Positions 8,003-18,850 of a DNA stretch of 43,725 bases are shown piece after piece. A model generated the notes under the pieces. It searched no databases. It had not been told where the DNA came from and saw only the letters and a list, made by a program, of their open reading frames with translations. This DNA is from Negativicutes bacterium (lineage in GTDB: Bacteria; Bacillota_C; Negativicutes; Acidaminococcales; Acidaminococcaceae). Position 1 is the stretch's first letter, and each line of letters begins with the position of its first letter. A program made the translations under genes and the position numbers. Location: the NCBI GenBank assembly GCA_009930275.1, contig RZYP01000009.1:1-43725 (forward strand). The letters run 5' to 3'.

Positions 8003-11000
8003 ATGGCAAGAAAATTTGACCTCATATTGGAGCTTTATGACCGAGAAAGCAAAACAGTCGTATCTACTCCTGAAAATTGGGAAGCTTTTCTTCGCTCCGC
8101 CTGTTATAACTTCCGTCTGCGTTTTGACGAGCAGTTGCTTGTCTACGCACAGCGACCGGACGCAACGGCAGTTTTGGAAATAGAGCGATGGAATGAAAGC
8201 TTTGGGAGGTGGGTTAATAAAGGAGCACACGGTATCGCTGTATTTGCAGATGAGAACCGCAGCACTCAGCGACTTACTCACTACTTCGATGTATCCGATA
8301 CCCACGGCAGCAGATATGCCCGTCCTGTCCCTATTTGGGAAATGCAGGACGAATACACCGAGGATGTCATTGATTCACTTGAAAACACCTTCGGTGAGCT
8401 TGAAGACCGCAAAGACCTCGGTTCTGCCATTATGAGTGCAGCAAAGAACGCTGTGGAAGATAACATCACAGACTATCTCGGCGACCTGCTTGTTTCCACA
8501 AACGGCAGCTTTCTTGATGGCGTGAGCGATGAAGAAATTGGGCAGACCTATAAGCAGACCGTGACGAACAGCGTGGCATATATGATGATGTCCCGTCTTG
8601 GAGTTGATACCGAGGATTTCTTTGAAGCAGATGACTTCCGTGGTGCGGTTAATTTCACTACCCCAGATACTCTTAACGCCATCGGCTTTGCCACAAGCGA
8701 CATTGCGGAAATGGGGCTTGCAGAGGTTTCACGAACTATTCTTTCACTTTCCCGAAATCGCATAATTGCCGAAAACAGAAATCCCGATTACAATGTAGTC
8801 GAAAACCAAACCGAAAGGAGTTTTGATAATGAGCGAAATCAGTTACACGATGCAGGGAGATTACAATCTTCCGAACCTGAGCCTGCCGGAGCAGCCGGAG
8901 GTAACGCTGGGACGATACGCACAGATGCGCCGCAAGTTTCTGAAAGAGAACCACAGAGTTCTTTACTACAATCTTCTGACGAAGTGCAAAATGACAGAAC
9001 ATCTGTCGGAAGTGGAACAGAGAGCGACGAAAATGGAAGAAATGCTGATGAAGCAGATGTCAGCCAAAGAGGGCTTGACCGAGAGCCTGAAAGCGTCGGA
9101 TATGATGACTTGGGTGAAACGGTCGAACAATCTGAGGAACAGGGTTCAGGAAATCGTGATGGCGGAAGTAATCTTCGCTTAGAATACTACGACCGTAACC
9201 ACGAGGACAAAAGCTTACCGTTCTTCGGACACGATGATACTATCCGAGAAATTCTCGGAACAACCCCACACCTGAAAGCCTCCAAATCCGAAATCCGTGC
9301 TTTCTACGAAACGCACCCGGACAACGCCGAGAGAACCGAGTATATCAAGAACATTTTCAATAACGATTATACAGAAGTCCTTATCGGTGAAGACCACGAC
9401 CACCGTGCCGGATACAAAACAATGCAGAATGTCCTCCACTTGTGGGACGGCAGTTATCTTAACAGGACTGCACAGAGCTTCTATGACTGGCGTGTTATTG
9501 CACAGCACTTTGAAGCAATGCGACTTTTGGGAGAGCTTCAGGATACAATGAAACCATTGCCCTCAATTGATGGGCAGATGAGCTTAATAGACACACGGGC
9601 AGAGGAAAAAACCTCTGCCTTTTCTTTTTCTCAGGAGATTATCGACGCAGTTCTCACTCGTGGAAGCGGTATTTCCGAGGGTAAAATGCGTATCTATGAG
9701 CAGTTTCAAAAGAGCCTGTCCCATAAGGAAAACGCCGACTTCTTGAAAGATGAATATGGTTGGGGCGGCTCTTATCCTGTTATCACTGGTGCAGGCATTG
9801 ATGAAAACCACGACGGAAAAGGCATACAGATTTCAAAGGGCATCGGCTCAGATAAACCGCATATCAATCTCTCTTGGACGCAGGTAGAAAAGCGTATCGG
9901 AGAGCTTATTTCTATTGACCGCTATCTGAATTCCAAAGAAAAAGAACAGTATCCGCAGTGGCTTGAAGCACAAGAACAACGCCGTGCTGAGATGGCAGAG
10001 CGCAATGCAAACAGAGAAATCCTGAATACAGCACCACCCGAAAAGGAAAAGGTTGAAACACCGACACGATACACCTACCACCTTGGCGACAGCGTGTATA
10101 TCGGCGCAGACGAATATGAAATTCTCTCCTTTGATGACGATAAGGTAATGCTCTATGACACGCAGTACCCATTGTTTAATAAGGAAATGGACAGAAACGA
10201 GTTTGACCGCCGTGTGCAGGAAAACCCGATGAACGACCATCTCAAGGTTGAAATTCCGCAGACCATTATTCGCACAGAGCTTGAAGCAAGAGAAATCGCC
10301 AAAACCGACACTCCCATAAATTCCGACCTTCGTGATTACACGGGAGAGCAGCTAAAGGAAATTGTTGCCGAGAATTCATACACAGACGCTTTCTTCATCA
10401 ACAAGGAAAACGAAAGCGTTTATTGGATGTACTACAATCCCGACAGCACAGCCGGAGGTCAGTATGTCACAAATACGCTGACCTTTGAAGAAATCAGAGA
10501 TGTGTTCAATAATACAGACCCCGAAGACTTCTTTGATGAACTTGGCAGCATCGCAGACCAAGAGCTTGCTGATGTGGGCAGTCCGTGGTTTCAGGAAGCC
10601 GAGGATAATATTAACGGCGAACCCGATTTGACTGGCTGTACCGAACAGACACGAGCTGCACTGTACGAACTAACAAAAGAGCCTGTCCTTTCTCCGTGGC
10701 AGGAGTATTCCGCACTTAAGGAACGCAATCCCGACACGGTTGTTTTCTATCAGATGGGCGACTTCTATGAGGTTATGGGTGCTGACGCAGTTGATGTTTC
10801 GATAGAACTGGAACTCTCTGTTACACAGCGTACCGAGGAAAACGGTGAGCGTGTTGATATTGTCGGCATCCCTGCAAACAGACTGGATGAAAACACCGAA
10901 AAGCTTCGTTCTCTCGGCTATGATGTCCTTATAGCTCCCCTTGAGGTTGGCAAGCGAAATGAATATATTTTGCAGTCCACAAGAGAGCCGGAGCAAACGG

Positions 11001-13711
11001 TTGAAACCAACATCGGGACAATGCCGATTGAGGATTACCGTGAGATACAGGCAGTTCAGAACGGCTTTGACAGCTACGAGGATATGTATAATCAGGGCAT
11101 CCGTCTTGGTGACGGTATGGACAAAGAACCTGAACCGCTGAAACCCTCTTTTGAAAACAAGCGGTCAAGAAAAGCACAAAGCTTTGACATTCACCCGAAT
11201 ATCCCAATGGTAGACCGCCACACCTTTGACCTTGCAAACAATAAGGTTGAAACAGTCGGCAAGAAAGAACGCTTCCGCCGTAACATTATGGCTATTCAGC
11301 TTCTGAAAAAGTGTCAGGATGAAAACCGATTTGCCACTCCTGACGAGCAGATTATCCTTTCCAAGTATGTCGGTTGGGGCGGTATCCCAGAAGCTTTTGA
11401 TGAGAACAATTCCTCGTGGGCAACAGAGTATCTGGAGCTTTCCACAGTCCTTACACCCGACGAGTACAACCGTGCAAGAGAAAGCACTCTGACAGCCTTT
11501 TACACTCCGCCCGAAGTAGTATCCGCTATTTATAAAGCAATGGAGCAGATGGGCTTCCGTGAGGGCAATGTCTTGGAGCCGTCCTGCGGTATCGGTAACT
11601 TTATCGGTATGCTGCCAGAAGCAATGAAAGACAGCAAATTCTACGGAGTGGAGCTTGACCCTATTTCGGCAGGCATCGCACAACAGCTTTATCAGAAATC
11701 ATCTATTGCGGCACAGGGCTATGAGGAAGCAAATCTTCCCGACAGCTTCTTTGATGCAGTAGTCGGCAATGTTCCTTTCGGTGACTTCAAGGTTGCCGAC
11801 AAACGCTATGACAAAAACAACTTCCTTATTCACGATTACTTTTTTGCAAAGTCACTTGATAAACTTCGTCCCGGTGGCGTTATGGCTCTTGTGACGAGCA
11901 AGGGTACGATGGACAAGGAAAACTCCAATGTCCGCAAGTATATCGCTCAGAGAGCAGATTTGCTCGGTGCAATCCGGCTTCCGAATAACACCTTCAAGGG
12001 AAACGCCGGAACTGAGGTTGTGTCGGATATTCTTATCTTGCAGAAAAGAGATAGGATAATTGATATAGAACCTGAATGGGTTCAGCTTGACACTAACGAG
12101 GACGGCATAAAGATGAACCACTACTTTGTGGAACACCCTGAAATGGTTCTCGGTGAAATGAAAATGGTGTCAGGTCGTTTCGGACCGGAAGCCACTTGTG
12201 AGCCATATGAGAATGCCGACCTTGCAAGCCAACTTGACGATGCTATCGCAAATATCCACGGCGAAGTCAGCGACTATGAGGTTGACGATGAACTTGCCGA
12301 AGAAGATAACTCAATACCTGCTGACCCCACAGTTCGCAACTTTTCCTACACAACTTTGAACGACGCCATCTACTTCCGTGAAAACTCAAGGATGACTCCG
12401 GTGGAGGTATCAGCCACAGCAGAAAACCGCATCAAAGGCTTAATTGCCATCCGTGACTGTGTTCGCAACCTCATTGAACTTCAGACGGAGGACTTCCCGG
12501 ACGAGGACATCACGAAAGAGCAAACACGACTGAACAGTCTGTACGACAGCTTCACAAAGAAGTACGGACTGATTAACTCCCGTGCAAATATCTCAGCATT
12601 CTCGCAGGACAGTTCCTATTCTCTATTGTCTGCACTTGAAGTTATCGGTGATGACGGAGAGCTTGAACGCAAGGCAGATATGTTCTCCAAGAGGACGATT
12701 AAACCGCATAAAGCGGTAACACATTGCGATACCGTGAACGAAGCACTTGCTGTTTCTATGGGCGAAAAAGCTCAGGTAGATATGGAGTATATGTGTGAGC
12801 TGACAGACAAAACCGAGGAAGAAATCTTCTCTGACTTGAAAGGCGTTATCTTCCTTAATCCTCTGTATGAGTACGGGAGCAGTAACTTCTCTAAATATCT
12901 AATGGCAGACGAATACCTCTCCGGCAATGTCCGTGAGAAGCTCACGATTGCACGAAGCTCGGCAAAACTTTATCCCGAAGACTACACGGTTAATGTGGAA
13001 GCTTTGGAGAGAGTTCAGCCGAAAGATTTGTCGGCAAGTGAGATTGCTGTCAGACTTGGTGCTGTTTGGGTGCCACCCGAAATCGTTCAGCAGTTTATGT
13101 TTGAGTTCCTCGATACCCCTCGCTATGCACAGTGGAATATCAAAGTTCACTTCTCTCAGTTCACTTCCGAATGGAATATTGAGGGCAAAGCCTACGACCG
13201 TTCTAATGTAAAAGCGTACAGCACCTACGGCACAGGCAGAATCAATGCCTACAAGATTATTGAAGAAACCCTGAACTTGAAAGATGTCCGTATCTTTGAT
13301 TATGTTGAGGACGAAGAAGGTCGCAAAAAGCCTGTTCTCAACAAAAAGGAAACGGCTATCGCACAGTCCAAGCAGGAACTTATCAAACAAGGTTTTCAGG
13401 ATTGGATATGGTCTGACCCTGAACGCAGAGAAAAGCTCACAAAACTCTACAACGAAAAGTACAACAGCACTCGTCCTCGTGAGTACGATGGAAGCCACAT
13501 TACCTTTAACGGTATGAACCCTGAAATTGACCTCAGAGAGCATCAAAAGAACGCTGTCGCACACATCCTTTACGGTGGAAATACGCTCCTTGCACACGCA
13601 GTTGGGGCTGGCAAAACCTACGAGATGACCGCTGCTGCTATGGAAGCCAAACGACTTGGACTTTGTAACAAGAGCCTTTTTGTTGTACCAAACCACTTGA
13701 CCGAACAATGG
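8003..13711 (+). CDS. Giant MutS-like / N6-adenine methylase / SNF2-type helicase protein, 5' exon
   Basis: ATG 8003 follows AAGGAGG. This exon encodes residues 1-1903 of a spliced 2666-residue protein. In order, it has an N-terminal LtrC-like region (1 to about 275), a Ser/Glu/Gly-rich disordered linker (about 275-395) that also carries tnpV in another frame, and a helical/beta region. A MutS domain-I-like segment follows at about 895-1000 (FYQMGDFYEVMGADA). The N6-adenine methylase has SAM motif EPSCGIGNF at 1192-1200 and a variant catalytic motif NVPF near 1256. The helicase has Walker A GAGKT at 1868-1872. NVPF replaces the usual NPPY/F, so activity is uncertain. The exon ends after PNHLTEQW, where a group II intron interrupts helicase motif spacing. 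Unspliced mRNA would stop three codons into the intron. The likely role is DNA processing and protection during transfer. Confidence 0.88.
8814..8820 (+). promoter_or_regulatory. Ribosome binding site for nested tnpV
   Basis: AAAGGAG lies eight bases before ATG 8829, inside the coding sequence of the giant gene. A strong site at this exact spacing supports real translation of the overlapping frame. Confidence 0.75.
8829..9182 (+). CDS. tnpV: TnpV-family protein nested out of frame inside the helicase/methylase gene
   Basis: This gene encodes 117 residues, in the +1 frame relative to the surrounding gene, and is complete with start, ribosome site and stop. The protein begins MSEISYTMQGDYNLPNLSLP and contains LGRYAQMRRKFLKENH followed by LLTKCKMTEHL, a pattern typical of the TnpV family named from Tn4451-type clostridial transposons. 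It is Met/Leu/Lys-rich and helical, unlike a random shadow frame. The host frame over the same bases encodes a low-complexity linker, which would tolerate dual coding. The function of TnpV proteins is not established; it might assist transfer or excision. Confidence 0.8.
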   Translation: MSEISYTMQGDYNLPNLSLPEQPEVTLGRYAQMRRKFLKENHRVLYYNLLTKCKMTEHLSEVEQRATKMEEMLMKQMSAKEGLTESLKASDMMTWVKRSNNLRNRVQEIVMAEVIFA

Positions 13712-14013
13712 TTGCGCCCGTAAGGGCATATATCAAAATCCGCCTTTAGCAAGCGGCAGGAAAAGATATCAAGAAAGGATGGTGAATCACAACACCTGTC
13801 ACCCCACGACTTATCCAGATGGGGAAATCCACTGGGGAGTATAGCATGTCGTCACAAAATCTGTGGGCATAGAGCAGCCTAAAGCTTACAAATGCTGTTC
13901 TATGTGGGGGTGAAAATTTGCGTATGAGGATGAAAGCTGAATTGCCTGAATGATAGCCAGAGTTGGGGCCCATCGTGTGCCTTTGTGTGAAATAAGCTGA
14001 AACGCACAATGTT

Positions 14014-14035
14014 TTCGGGAGAGTCTTGCCCATTG
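14014..14035 (+). other. Intron exon-binding sites EBS2 and EBS1
   Basis: TTCGG at 14014-14018 complements CCGAA at 13701-13705 (IBS2) in the 5' exon. CCATTG at 14030-14035 complements CAATGG at 13706-13711 (IBS1). The two sites are 11 bases apart in domain I, as expected. The pairings independently fix the 5' splice site at 13711/13712. Confidence 0.75.
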
Positions 14036-14309
14036 GGACACTCCTGCGATATCGAAAACGAAACGCCTCCGGATGGAGGAAAATGGCGAACGTCACATCC
14101 GACAACGCAGAATGCTATTTTGATATATGCCACCGGGGATGGCCTAAACCCGCAGCCAGCGGGCATGGTCACAGAGCTTTCATAGTAGTCTGAGAACCCT
14201 GAATTGACAGGGAAAGCCGTAAAAACGGATGCGGATAATACCGCTCACATGGCGAAGGAAAGCAGTTTACCCCTTCAATACTATAAGAAAGGACGGTGCG
14301 TGAGGCACT

Positions 14310-16136
14310 ATGAGAAATCCAATTGATGTATTGAATAGTCTTAGCGAGAAGTCGAAAGACCCCATGTACAAATTTCAGCGAATTTATCGGAATTTGTACA
14401 ACCCGGAGTTTTACATGCTTGCCTTCAAAAACATTTATGCAAACGATGGCAGTATGACACCGGGAGTGGATGGAACCACCATCGACGGTATGAGTGAGAA
14501 GCGCATTGATAAAATCATCAATGCGCTGAAAAACCATACCTACCAACCAAATCCTGCCCGCCGCACATACATTGCCAAGAAAAATAACCCGGCAAAAAAG
14601 CGGCCGCTTGGCATCCCATCCGGGGACGACAAGCTTGTGCAGGAGGTCATCCGAATGATTCTGGAAAGCATTTACGAACCCAATTTCTCGGAAACCTCTC
14701 ATGGCTTCAGACCGAAAAGGAGCTGTCATACAGCCCTTCTCAAAATACAAAACACGTTCACTGGAACAAAATGGTTCATCGAAGGCGACATCAAAGCCTG
14801 TTTTGACAGCTTTGACCATCATGTGCTGATTGATATTCTGCGCAGGCGGATAGAAGATGAGGCATTCATATCTCTGATGTGGAAATTCCTGAAAGCCGGA
14901 TATATGGAGCAGTGGCAATACCACACAACCTATTCCGGTACACCCCAAGGGTCAGGAATGAGCCCAATCCTCGCTAATATTTACCTGAATGAGTTAGACC
15001 GGCACATTGCGGAGTACAAGACCAGTTTTGATAAAGCCAAACGAACCACAACCCCGGAATACAGCAAGCTGCGCTGGAAAATCTCTGAGACAAAGCGGAA
15101 AAACAGCATCGTCTGGGACACGCTCAGTCAGGAGAAAAAGAAAGCAAGAGCGGCAGAGCTTCGGGGCTTACAGGAGCAACAGCGGAATACACCCATGCGC
15201 CCCATGAGAGAAGTTACATTCAAAGGACTGCAATATGTCCGATACGCCGATGATTTTATTATCGGTGTCTGTGGAAGCAAGGAAGATGCGGAAAATATCA
15301 AGCAAAATCTATCCGTATTTCTGAGTGAAAAGCTGCACCTGACACTATCTGAGGAAAAGACAAAGGTCACTAATACCGAGGAACGTGCCAGATTTCTTGG
15401 GTACGACATCACCGTATCACGTAGTCAGGATATTAAAAAGTGCAGCGATGGAGCGAAAAAGCGCGTGTACTACGGCGTTGTAAAGCTCTATATGCCACAC
15501 GAGAAATGGGAAGCAAAGCTACTTGAGTACAAGGCTATGCAGATTAAGAAGGATTCGATCGGGAAGGAACGATGGAGAGCCATGCCACGGGGTAAGCTCA
15601 TCAACAGACCAGATATTGAAATTCTGCGTAAGGTCAATTCGGAAATCCGAGGGCTTTACAACTTTTATTCCATTGCGTGCAACGTCTCAACGCTGAACAA
15701 ATTCTCCAGTGTAATGAAATACAGTATGCTGAAAACTTTTGGTTCAAAGTACCACTGCCTTGTCAGCAAAGTCAAGGAGCGGTATGTGAAGGAAGGGGAA
15801 TTTACAGTTCAATATGAGACAAAGGCAGGGGCTAAGGAGGCAACTTTTTATCACGAAGGCTTTCGTAAAAAGACTGTTCCAATGTTTGGACAGGTCGATA
15901 TTCAGGAAGTTTTCAAGAAGTACAGTCGTTCCAACAGCCTCGCCGCCCGATTAAGGTCTAAACGCTGCGAACTATGCGGCATCGAATGCTCTGAGCTTGA
16001 GATGCATCAGGTGAAGCGGATAAAAGACCTAAAGGGAACGTGCGAATGGGAACGCGTGATGCTGCAACGCCGCAGGAAAACTCTTGCGGTCTGTCCGTCA
16101 TGCCATGATGAGATTCATAAAACGACTAAATCGTAA
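14310..16136 (+). CDS. ltrA: Group II intron-encoded reverse transcriptase/maturase with HNH endonuclease
   Basis: The product is 608 residues, the usual size for LtrA-type proteins. The reverse transcriptase core includes SHGFRPKRSCHTAL, GDIKACFDSFDH, GTPQGSGMSPILANIYLNELD and the catalytic YADD at 312-315. A maturase (X) region follows (RGLYNFYSIACNVSTL at about 450-465). The C-terminal HNH domain begins with a CxxC at Cys553/Cys556, continues with an MHQVKRIKDLKG His motif near 568, and ends with CPSCHDEIH near 597. All core motifs look intact. It should bind intron RNA to promote splicing, and nick and reverse-transcribe at target DNA. A short TGAGG just upstream of ATG 14310 may serve as ribosome site. 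The gene symbol reflects family, not orthology. Confidence 0.93.
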   Translation: MRNPIDVLNSLSEKSKDPMYKFQRIYRNLYNPEFYMLAFKNIYANDGSMTPGVDGTTIDGMSEKRIDKIINALKNHTYQPNPARRTYIAKKNNPAKKRPLGIPSGDDKLVQEVIRMILESIYEPNFSETSHGFRPKRSCHTALLKIQNTFTGTKWFIEGDIKACFDSFDHHVLIDILRRRIEDEAFISLMWKFLKAGYMEQWQYHTTYSGTPQGSGMSPILANIYLNELDRHIAEYKTSFDKAKRTTTPEYSKLRWKISETKRKNSIVWDTLSQEKKKARAAELRGLQEQQRNTPMRPMREVTFKGLQYVRYADDFIIGVCGSKEDAENIKQNLSVFLSEKLHLTLSEEKTKVTNTEERARFLGYDITVSRSQDIKKCSDGAKKRVYYGVVKLYMPHEKWEAKLLEYKAMQIKKDSIGKERWRAMPRGKLINRPDIEILRKVNSEIRGLYNFYSIACNVSTLNKFSSVMKYSMLKTFGSKYHCLVSKVKERYVKEGEFTVQYETKAGAKEATFYHEGFRKKTVPMFGQVDIQEVFKKYSRSNSLAARLRSKRCELCGIECSELEMHQVKRIKDLKGTCEWERVMLQRRRKTLAVCPSCHDEIHKTTKS

Positions 16137-16153
16137 GACGAAAGATAAAGGGC

Positions 16154-16219
16154 GAGCCGTGTGCGCCGAGAGGTGCCCGCACGGTTCGGGAGGGAGTCGG
16201 CACGACCGGCTTACCTCAT
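16154..16219 (+). ncRNA. Group II intron domains V and VI
   Basis: Domain V spans 16154-16187: GAGCCGT on the left, ACGGTTC on the right, 34 nt. Domain VI is the GGGAGTCGG / CCGGCTTACCTC hairpin, with unpaired A 16213 as branch candidate. The intron ends in CAT at 16219. Confidence 0.85.
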
Positions 16220-18511
16220 GCTTCGGAGTTCTTGCAACTCTACCCGGCAGCTAATATTTTGGTTGCCACAAAAAAGGACTTTGAAACCAAAAACCGCAAA
16301 CGCTTCTGCGGCAGAATTGCTACGGGCGATTATGATGCTGTCATCATCGGACACTCGCAGTTTGAGAAAATCCCAATGTCTATTGAAAGACAGAGAGCCA
16401 TTCTTGAACAGCAGCTTGAAGAAATCACAAACGGCATCATTGACCTAAAAGCAAACCGTGGAAAAAACTTTTCCGTAAAACAGCTTGAAAAGAGCAAGAA
16501 AAACATCAAGCTGAAGCTCGATAAGCTCAACGACCAAAGCCGCAAGGACGATGTCGTTACCTTTGAAGAACTCGGCTGTGACAGGCTCTTTATTGATGAG
16601 AGCCACTACTACAAGAACCTTTTCCTCTACACAAAAATGAGGAATGTCGGCGGTATCGCACAGACGGAGGCACAGAAAAGTTCAGACCTCTTTATGAAGT
16701 GCAGATACCTCGACGAGCTGACCGGAGGGCGTGGCACAATCTTTGCGACAGGCACTCCTATCTCAAACTCGATGGTGGAACTCTATACCATTCAGAGATA
16801 TTTACAGTACAACACCCTCCAGAGAAACAACTTACAGCACTTCGATGCGTGGGCTTCGACCTTTGGTGAAACAGTAACAGCAGTCGAGCTTACTCCGGAA
16901 GGCACAGGCTACCGAGCCAAGACAAGGTTCGCAAGGTTTTACAATTTGCCGGAGCTTATGGCTATGTTCAAAGAGGTTGCCGACATCAAAACGGCGGATA
17001 TGCTTGACCTACCAGTGCCGAAAGCAAACTTCCACAATATAGCCGTGAAGCCTACCGCAATGCAAAAAGAAATGGTTGCTTCTCTTGCGGAACGAGCCGA
17101 GAAAATCCGTGGTGGCGGTGTTGATTCAAGCGTAGACAATATGCTGAAAATCACAAACGACGGCAGAAAACTTGCACTCGACCAGCGAATGATGAACGAT
17201 ATGCTACCTGATGAGGACGGCAGTAAAATCAACGCTTGTGTCGATAACATCTTTGAGAAGTGGGATGAAACCACTCCGAAAAGGTCAACGCAGCTTGTGT
17301 TCTGCGACCTCTCAACGCCGCACAATGATGGTTCATTTTCCATCTACACAGACATCCGAAAGAAGCTAATAGCTCGTGGTATTCCCGAAGCCGAGATTGC
17401 TTTTATCCACGATGCAGATAACGAAACTAAAAAGCAAGAACTGTTCAAGAAAGTCCGCAAGGGCGATGTTCGTGTGCTGCTTGGTTCTACTGCAAAGATG
17501 GGTGCAGGCACCAATGTTCAGAATAAGATTATCGCCACCCACGATATTGATTGTCCGTGGCGACCGTCAGATTTGGAACAAAGACTCGGCAGAACGGTCA
17601 GACAAGGCAACGAAAACCCAGAGGTTGACGTGTACCGCTATGTCACGGAAGAAACCTTTGACTCATATCTCTATCAGCTTGTTGAGGGTAAGCAGAAGTT
17701 CGCTTCGCAGATTATGACCAGCAAATCTCCGGTAAGGTCTGCGGAGGATATTGACGAAACCGCTCTCTCGTATGCCGAAATTAAAATGCTTGCAACAGGC
17801 AATCCGTATATCAAAGAAAAGATGGATTTGGATATTCAGGTGCAGAAACTCAAGCTCCTCAAGTCCAACTTCTTAACTGAGAGATACGGTTTGGAGGATA
17901 AAATCATCAAGTATTATCCGAAAGAAATTGCAAGGCTCTCTGAACGAATTGAGAACCTAAAGCTTGATGTAATACGCCTTGAACAACACCCAAAACCTAC
18001 TGATGACCGCTTTGTCGGTATGGTGGTAATGGGTGTTTCTTATTCTGAAAAACAGCAAGCAGGACAAGCCGTCATCAACGCTTGTAAGTCAATGACATCA
18101 CCTGACCCTATTCCCCTTGGCGAGTATCGTGACTTCACTTTGGAGCTATCATTCAACACGGCAGACCGCAGCTACGAGGTGAAAATCAAGGGTGACACTG
18201 TTCACACCGTTGCTCTTGGCGATGATGTGTTCGGTAATATTACCCGAATTGACAACCGAATAGAGCGTATCCCTGAGCTTCTTGAAAACGCAAAAGCGGA
18301 GCTTGCCAACACTGAAAAGCAGTTTGAAACCGCAAAGCTTGAAGTTCAGAAACCCTTTGCCAAAGAAGAAGAACTGAAAAGCAAAACTACAAGGCTTGAC
18401 GAACTCAATATCTTGTTGAGCCTTGATAAAAAGGAAAATGAGCTTGTTGACAGCGACCTTGACGAGGGCGATGCTCAGCCCGAACGCAAATCCAAAGAGC
18501 GAGAAAGGTAA
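16220..18511 (+). CDS. Giant methylase/helicase protein, 3' exon (helicase C-terminal part)
   Basis: This exon encodes residues 1904-2666 after splicing and resumes with ASEFLQLYPAANILVATKKDF. It supplies the rest of the SF2/SNF2-type motor: a DESH box (LFIDESHYYKN, near 2025), an ATGTPISNSMVELY motif III-like stretch, a STAKMGAGTNVQ segment, and motif VI QRLGRTVRQG (near 2356) with its arginine finger. A long helical tail follows (KLKLLKSNFL... and ARLSERIENLKLDVIRLEQ), and then a charged end (KSKERER). The helicase motifs are divided between the two exons, so the intron must be spliced for a functional motor. The next gene starts six bases after the stop. The protein probably unwinds or remodels ICE DNA during processing. 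Confidence 0.88.
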   Translation, partial: ASEFLQLYPAANILVATKKDFETKNRKRFCGRIATGDYDAVIIGHSQFEKIPMSIERQRAILEQQLEEITNGIIDLKANRGKNFSVKQLEKSKKNIKLKLDKLNDQSRKDDVVTFEELGCDRLFIDESHYYKNLFLYTKMRNVGGIAQTEAQKSSDLFMKCRYLDELTGGRGTIFATGTPISNSMVELYTIQRYLQYNTLQRNNLQHFDAWASTFGETVTAVELTPEGTGYRAKTRFARFYNLPELMAMFKEVADIKTADMLDLPVPKANFHNIAVKPTAMQKEMVASLAERAEKIRGGGVDSSVDNMLKITNDGRKLALDQRMMNDMLPDEDGSKINACVDNIFEKWDETTPKRSTQLVFCDLSTPHNDGSFSIYTDIRKKLIARGIPEAEIAFIHDADNETKKQELFKKVRKGDVRVLLGSTAKMGAGTNVQNKIIATHDIDCPWRPSDLEQRLGRTVRQGNENPEVDVYRYVTEETFDSYLYQLVEGKQKFASQIMTSKSPVRSAEDIDETALSYAEIKMLATGNPYIKEKMDLDIQVQKLKLLKSNFLTERYGLEDKIIKYYPKEIARLSERIENLKLDVIRLEQHPKPTDDRFVGMVVMGVSYSEKQQAGQAVINACKSMTSPDPIPLGEYRDFTLELSFNTADRSYEVKIKGDTVHTVALGDDVFGNITRIDNRIERIPELLENAKAELANTEKQFETAKLEVQKPFAKEEELKSKTTRLDELNILLSLDKKENELVDSDLDEGDAQPERKSKERER

Positions 18512-18517
18512 AACGAT

Positions 18518-18844
18518 ATGGATTACAAAGAAGAACTTTACGAAAAAATGATGTCGGAGCAGGACAAATACCGTGACTGGCTTTTGAGCCAGTCACCCTC
18601 CGAAATCCTCAACCACACTTACGAATACACGATGAGAGAAGACATAATCATTGCAGTGGATGAAATGGATATTTCACAGAAGCAGGCACGAGCATTGCTC
18701 AAATCCCCGTGTCCGCTTGCAGATATTTTTGAAGTGTTCCGCAATCGTGAGAACGACCATATGGAAAATATTCGTGACACGGCTGAGAGTATGGCAAACA
18801 GAATTATCCGTGAGGATTTCAAGAAAAGACAGAAAGAGAGATGA
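18518..18844 (+). CDS. DUF3848-type small ICE protein
   Basis: This 108-residue acidic, helical protein begins MDYKEELYEKMMSEQDKY and contains SPSEILNHTYEYTMREDI and KQARALLKSPCPLADIFEVF. This pattern matches, from memory, the DUF3848 proteins that follow the helicase/methylase gene in Clostridia ICEs. It starts six bases after the helicase stop and ends in FKKRQKER. Function is unknown; its constant partnership with the helicase gene suggests an accessory role. Confidence 0.65.
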   Translation: MDYKEELYEKMMSEQDKYRDWLLSQSPSEILNHTYEYTMREDIIIAVDEMDISQKQARALLKSPCPLADIFEVFRNRENDHMENIRDTAESMANRIIREDFKKRQKER

Positions 18845-18850
18845 AAAAAT

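Larger units (their letters stand above)
13712..16219 (+). mobile_element. Group II intron with maturase ORF, inserted in the helicase gene
   Basis: This 2508-bp intron is placed by reading-frame restoration: TGG at 13709-13711 joins GCT at 16220 to give an unbroken helicase. The 5' end reads TTGCGCCCG rather than GTGYG. A 34-nt domain V with the AGC triad lies at 16154-16187. Domain VI follows with a candidate branch A at 16213, seven bases from the 3' end. EBS1 (CCATTG, 14030-14035) is the exact complement of the last six exon bases (CAATGG), and EBS2 (TTCGG, 14014-14018) pairs with CCGAA just upstream. The gene-free stretch 13712-14309 is domains I-III of the ribozyme, and the maturase ORF is in domain IV. 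Same-strand orientation allows splicing. It is probably still mobile, because the protein is intact. Confidence 0.93.

Noticed and set aside
14169..14948. 259-residue minus-strand frame at the intron
   Set aside because: It is antisense to ribozyme domains and the reverse transcriptase ORF; no motif.
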